Assembly (NCBI RefSeq): GCF_050717545.1 | Contig: NZ_JBOITN010000039.1 | Span: 1 to 64,000, forward strand | DNA length: 64,000 bases | DNA from: Clostridium_AD sp050717545 | GTDB lineage: Bacteria > Bacillota > Clostridia > Clostridiales > Clostridiaceae | Reading direction: 5' to 3' | Part shown: positions 61,323 through 64,000 of the stretch, piece after piece | Layout of the letters: every line of letters starts with the position of its first letter | Numbering within the stretch: position 1 is the stretch's first letter | The notes under the pieces: model-generated | Seen by the model: the letters and a program-made list of their open reading frames with translations, nothing else | Database searches by the model: none | What the model was told of the DNA's origin: nothing | Translations under genes and position numbers: made by a program

Positions 61323-63479
61323 TCAAGAATAAACATCAGAAAGTTCTACTTGTATATTTTCATCCTTACTTCTTACATTACTATTATAAATCATATTTTC
61401 ATGAAGTACCCTTTTTGCGCTAAGTCTAACTGTAAATTTGCTTCCTTTTCCAAATTCACTTTTAACACTAATAGTACCTCCATGCAATTCTACAATTGAC
61501 TTAACTAAACTTAATCCAATGCCTGTACCTTCTGTATTTCTTGATAGAGATTTGTCTACTTGCTTAAATCTATCAAATATCATATCTAAATTTTTTTCTT
61601 CAATGCCAATACCATTATCAGATACCGATATCTCAACAAATTCATTTTTGTCTTTTACATCTACAACTATTTTATCACCAACGTCCGAGAATTTTATGGC
61701 ATTTGAAATAAGATTCAATACTATTCTCTCTATCTTTTCTGTATCACAAGCAATATTTTTTTCTTCTACATCAGTATCAAAAATAATATCTAATCCTTTA
61801 CTATCAGTTAAGTTAGTTACAGACATGACTATTTCCTCTACAACTTCAACTATGTTATTATTCGATAAATTTAATTTAAAGAATCCAGCTTCGATTTTCG
61901 ATAAGTCTACTATGTTATTAATAATTTTTGATAATCTATATGAATTTTGTTTTATTGATTCTATATGTTTGAGAATAGAATCTTTCTTCTCATCTAAAGA
62001 CCCACTACTACAATACATATTAAATAACTGAGCTGTTGCAAATATAACATTTAATGGAGTTTTAAGTTCATGAGACACGTTAACAAGGAATTCTCCTTGC
62101 AATTTCAGAGCATTTTCCATAACAATATTTGACTTTATTTCTGAAGTAACATCAATAATTAAAATTAATATTTCCTCGACTTCTCCATTTGGGCAAAGCA
62201 TAGGCTCAAATATAATATTCCAGTATACCTCGTTTCCATTTACAAAATATTTTATTTTATTTAAATACTTAGTTTTCTTTTCATTTATTGCTTCACTAAT
62301 AAACTTGTAATAATCACTAATTTGAGAAGTTTCAAATAAATCTTCTATTTTATTCTTTTCTATTTCTTTAATCGATTTAACATTAGGTCTAAACAATTTA
62401 ATAATATTGAACGCCTTTTTATTAATATCCACAACCAATAAATCTGGGCATGATAATCTAACAACCGGTAAATCAAAAGTATTTACCATTCTGTTTAAAA
62501 ATTCATACCGATTTTTTATAATTTCTTCATGCTTAAAATATTCTGTCATATCTTTGCTACAAAGCACACCTAAAGAGAATTTTCCATTCTCATCATAAAT
62601 TGGTGTTCCACTAACATCTAACTGTAATGTTTTATGAGGGGACTTTACTAAAATTCTCATATTTTTAAATACTTCACCCCTCAAAACTCTGCTTGAGGGT
62701 ATATTTGACGGGTCAATCTTATCTCCATTTATATCATAGAAATCAGATTCTCTATACCCCTCATTTATATTGTCCATACTATTATAAGATGAAAAAAACA
62801 TTTCCCTTGATGTTTTGTTAATTAATGTATACTTTTCTTTACTATCAAAAATGGCAATAGAATCAGATATATTTTCTAAAACAGCTTCCAATTCTTTTTT
62901 TTGTTCTTCAATTTTTCTAGATTGTTTTATTGTTTGTGTAATATCATGAAAACATGATACTACCATGGTTATATCACCATTTGCATCATAAATTGGCGTT
63001 GAACTAATTTCTGCAAAATACTCTTTACTTGGATGGCGCACAAATATTTTAACATTATTAGATATTTCACCTCTTAAAGCCCTAACTGAAGGAAAATTTT
63101 GATATGGCAGCTCACTTCCTGCCATATCAAATACTTGGGTATTTTTAAGAGCATCCTTTAAATTAATTCCTATCCCTGATTGATAAATTAACCTCTTTGC
63201 CTCTGAATTGACCATTATAAATTGACCTTTATTATCCGCAAACATTACTCCCTCAGATAAATTTTCAATTATATTAACTAACTGAAAGTTATGTTGCTCT
63301 ATACGGTTATTCTCCTTTTCTATTGCAGCATTCCGCTCACGTAACTTCTCATTTTCTTTCATTAGCTCTTTATTTAAAGCAGTTATTTTATTTAAAGATT
63401 TTTTTGTATTCAAATTAGTTCTTTTTATTAAAGTATTTCTTTTATTCAAATTTGTTATATTACTAAAAATCTTCCTCAA
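61323..63479 (-). CDS. Soluble multi-PAS sensor histidine kinase
   Basis: 718 residues. No membrane segment is visible. A coiled coil (about 25-65) is followed by PAS domains around 70-190 (NIIENLSEGVMFADNKGQFI), 195-320 (VLENISDSIAIFDSKEKYTL) and 330-455. The kinase part has the H-box NVSHELKTPLN, N-box NLISNAIKFS, G1 DNGIGI, F-box region and G2 GTGIGLSLVKSI. A cytoplasmic signal is likely; orphan kinases of this type in clostridia often feed phosphate to Spo0A, but no regulator is adjacent. TTG start with GGAGGG upstream; 28 bp after the RNase H-like gene. Confidence 0.9.
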   Translation of the reverse strand: MRKIFSNITNLNKRNTLIKRTNLNTKKSLNKITALNKELMKENEKLRERNAAIEKENNRIEQHNFQLVNIIENLSEGVMFADNKGQFIMVNSEAKRLIYQSGIGINLKDALKNTQVFDMAGSELPYQNFPSVRALRGEISNNVKIFVRHPSKEYFAEISSTPIYDANGDITMVVSCFHDITQTIKQSRKIEEQKKELEAVLENISDSIAIFDSKEKYTLINKTSREMFFSSYNSMDNINEGYRESDFYDINGDKIDPSNIPSSRVLRGEVFKNMRILVKSPHKTLQLDVSGTPIYDENGKFSLGVLCSKDMTEYFKHEEIIKNRYEFLNRMVNTFDLPVVRLSCPDLLVVDINKKAFNIIKLFRPNVKSIKEIEKNKIEDLFETSQISDYYKFISEAINEKKTKYLNKIKYFVNGNEVYWNIIFEPMLCPNGEVEEILILIIDVTSEIKSNIVMENALKLQGEFLVNVSHELKTPLNVIFATAQLFNMYCSSGSLDEKKDSILKHIESIKQNSYRLSKIINNIVDLSKIEAGFFKLNLSNNNIVEVVEEIVMSVTNLTDSKGLDIIFDTDVEEKNIACDTEKIERIVLNLISNAIKFSDVGDKIVVDVKDKNEFVEISVSDNGIGIEEKNLDMIFDRFKQVDKSLSRNTEGTGIGLSLVKSIVELHGGTISVKSEFGKGSKFTVRLSAKRVLHENMIYNSNVRSKDENIQVELSDVYS

Positions 63480-63507
63480 TATACTCCCTCCATTTTCTTC
63501 AATTTAT

Positions 63508-64000
63508 TTATATATTTTGTTTTAATAAATAAATTATAAAATCTGTTTTATCTGTGCTACTAAGATCATCTATTTTGCCACAAATTTCTTCTGGACTTTG
63601 TGAATATTGATTAAGAATATCATTAAAATCTACATCACTCTTTAGTTTAATATCTATATTAGAGCTAACATTAATGTTAGCTTTAACTTCAATATTAGAA
63701 TTTACAACAATAATGTTTTTACCACATGAAGAAGCTATTTTCAAAATCTCCTCTTTTACATCAACACTTGCTACATTTATAATATTTTCCCTCAGCCATT
63801 TTTCTACAACTTTATCTGATTTTATTCCTAGTTTTTCTTTGCATTTTTCATCAACAAGTTCATTAAATAGATCGCCCGTATGACTATCCACCTTAACAAA
63901 CATAACGTCTATTCCACTATTCATTAATTGTTGCATTTTCTTGTAGTACTCCTTTGATGATTCCTCTTTCCTCTCCCAGAAACCTGTAGCATGGTAACAA
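63508..64000 (-). CDS. RNase H-like protein with unknown C-terminal extension (5' end outside window)
   Basis: The frame is open to the window edge. Upstream of the internal ATG 63936 it reads YHATGFWERKEESSKEYYKK, then MQQLMNSGIDVMFVKVDSHT and GDLFNELVDEKCKEKLGI. VKV-x-x-HTGD-x-x-NE-x-x-D is the end of an RNase HI domain, including the last active-site aspartate. After it come about 100 residues without similarity that I know, beta-rich (IIVVNSNIEVKANINVSSNI) and ending in a helical tail. It directly precedes the PAS kinase gene. Confidence 0.75.
   Translation of the reverse strand, partial: CYHATGFWERKEESSKEYYKKMQQLMNSGIDVMFVKVDSHTGDLFNELVDEKCKEKLGIKSDKVVEKWLRENIINVASVDVKEEILKIASSCGKNIIVVNSNIEVKANINVSSNIDIKLKSDVDFNDILNQYSQSPEEICGKIDDLSSTDKTDFIIYLLKQNI

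Noticed and set aside
61133..61336. 67-codon minus-strand ORF between the YtxH-like gene and the kinase
   Set aside because: No RBS, overlap with both neighbours, and composition of translated AT-rich spacer.

Overview
The window reads as chromosomal DNA of a low-GC, spore-forming anaerobe of the genus Clostridium. The support is direct. Intergenic DNA is extremely AT-rich and Shine-Dalgarno sites are strong. There are Spo0A, Spo0E and SpoVD-type sporulation genes, split glycine decarboxylase subunits (GcvPA/GcvPB), a B12-dependent ribonucleotide reductase, MurT/GatD, YaaR and CvfB. No species can be named from the sequence alone, and I saw no rRNA, tRNA or CRISPR array.

Region 1 (1-12340) is a gene graveyard. 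It holds a broken serine recombinase, a phage-type membrane protein and endolysin on either side of an IS3-family element whose transposase carries an in-frame stop, a GNAT remnant, a spo0A copy lacking most of its receiver domain, a 128-bp MITE-like element, an intact orphan glycogen synthase, a kinase-linker remnant broken by an exact 71-bp tandem duplication, an intact Spo0E-like gene, two near-identical ECF sigma genes each followed by a truncated anti-sigma stub, a third decayed sigma copy, a Tn3 transposase scrap, two more spo0A scraps, a truncated Xre repressor and a glycoside hydrolase scrap. Several pieces belong to a block present twice (about 8507-9640 and 10556-11890). Both sigma genes keep the same promoter-like sequence (TGTAAC, 19 nt, TCTAA), which suggests autoregulation.

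Region 2 (12343-22062) is one-carbon metabolism: a bifunctional homocysteine methyltransferase/methylenetetrahydrofolate reductase, surE, the glycine cleavage operon gcvT-gcvH-gcvPA-gcvPB-lpdA on the minus strand, and a divergent lipoate-protein ligase that would lipoylate GcvH.

Region 3 (22214-38566) is mostly housekeeping: a DUF2089 regulator with a small membrane protein, oligoendopeptidase F, a lysophospholipase-like hydrolase, a flavin reductase, an SPFH/NfeD pair, glutamine-dependent NAD synthetase, YaaR, a two-gene chromate-type transporter, a calcium P-type ATPase, CvfB, free-methionine sulfoxide reductase and a gamma-carbonic-anhydrase-like protein.

Region 4 (38704-49516) opens with nrdJ, preceded by two NrdR-box-like sites 31 bp apart and a hairpin between its Shine-Dalgarno and start codon. 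It continues with an HD-GYP protein lacking the histidine of the HD pair, an orphan SpoVD/PBP2-type transpeptidase, the panB-panC-panD operon for pantothenate and a DUF378 membrane protein.

Region 5 (49601-64000) has cell-envelope functions (PlsC, a ComEC-like metallo-hydrolase, a transglutaminase-fold protein without its catalytic residues, a DMT transporter, CapA, MurT-GatD). It then has two paralogous HTH-TPR regulators, a YtxH-like small protein, a soluble multi-PAS histidine kinase, and an RNase H-like gene running off the window end.
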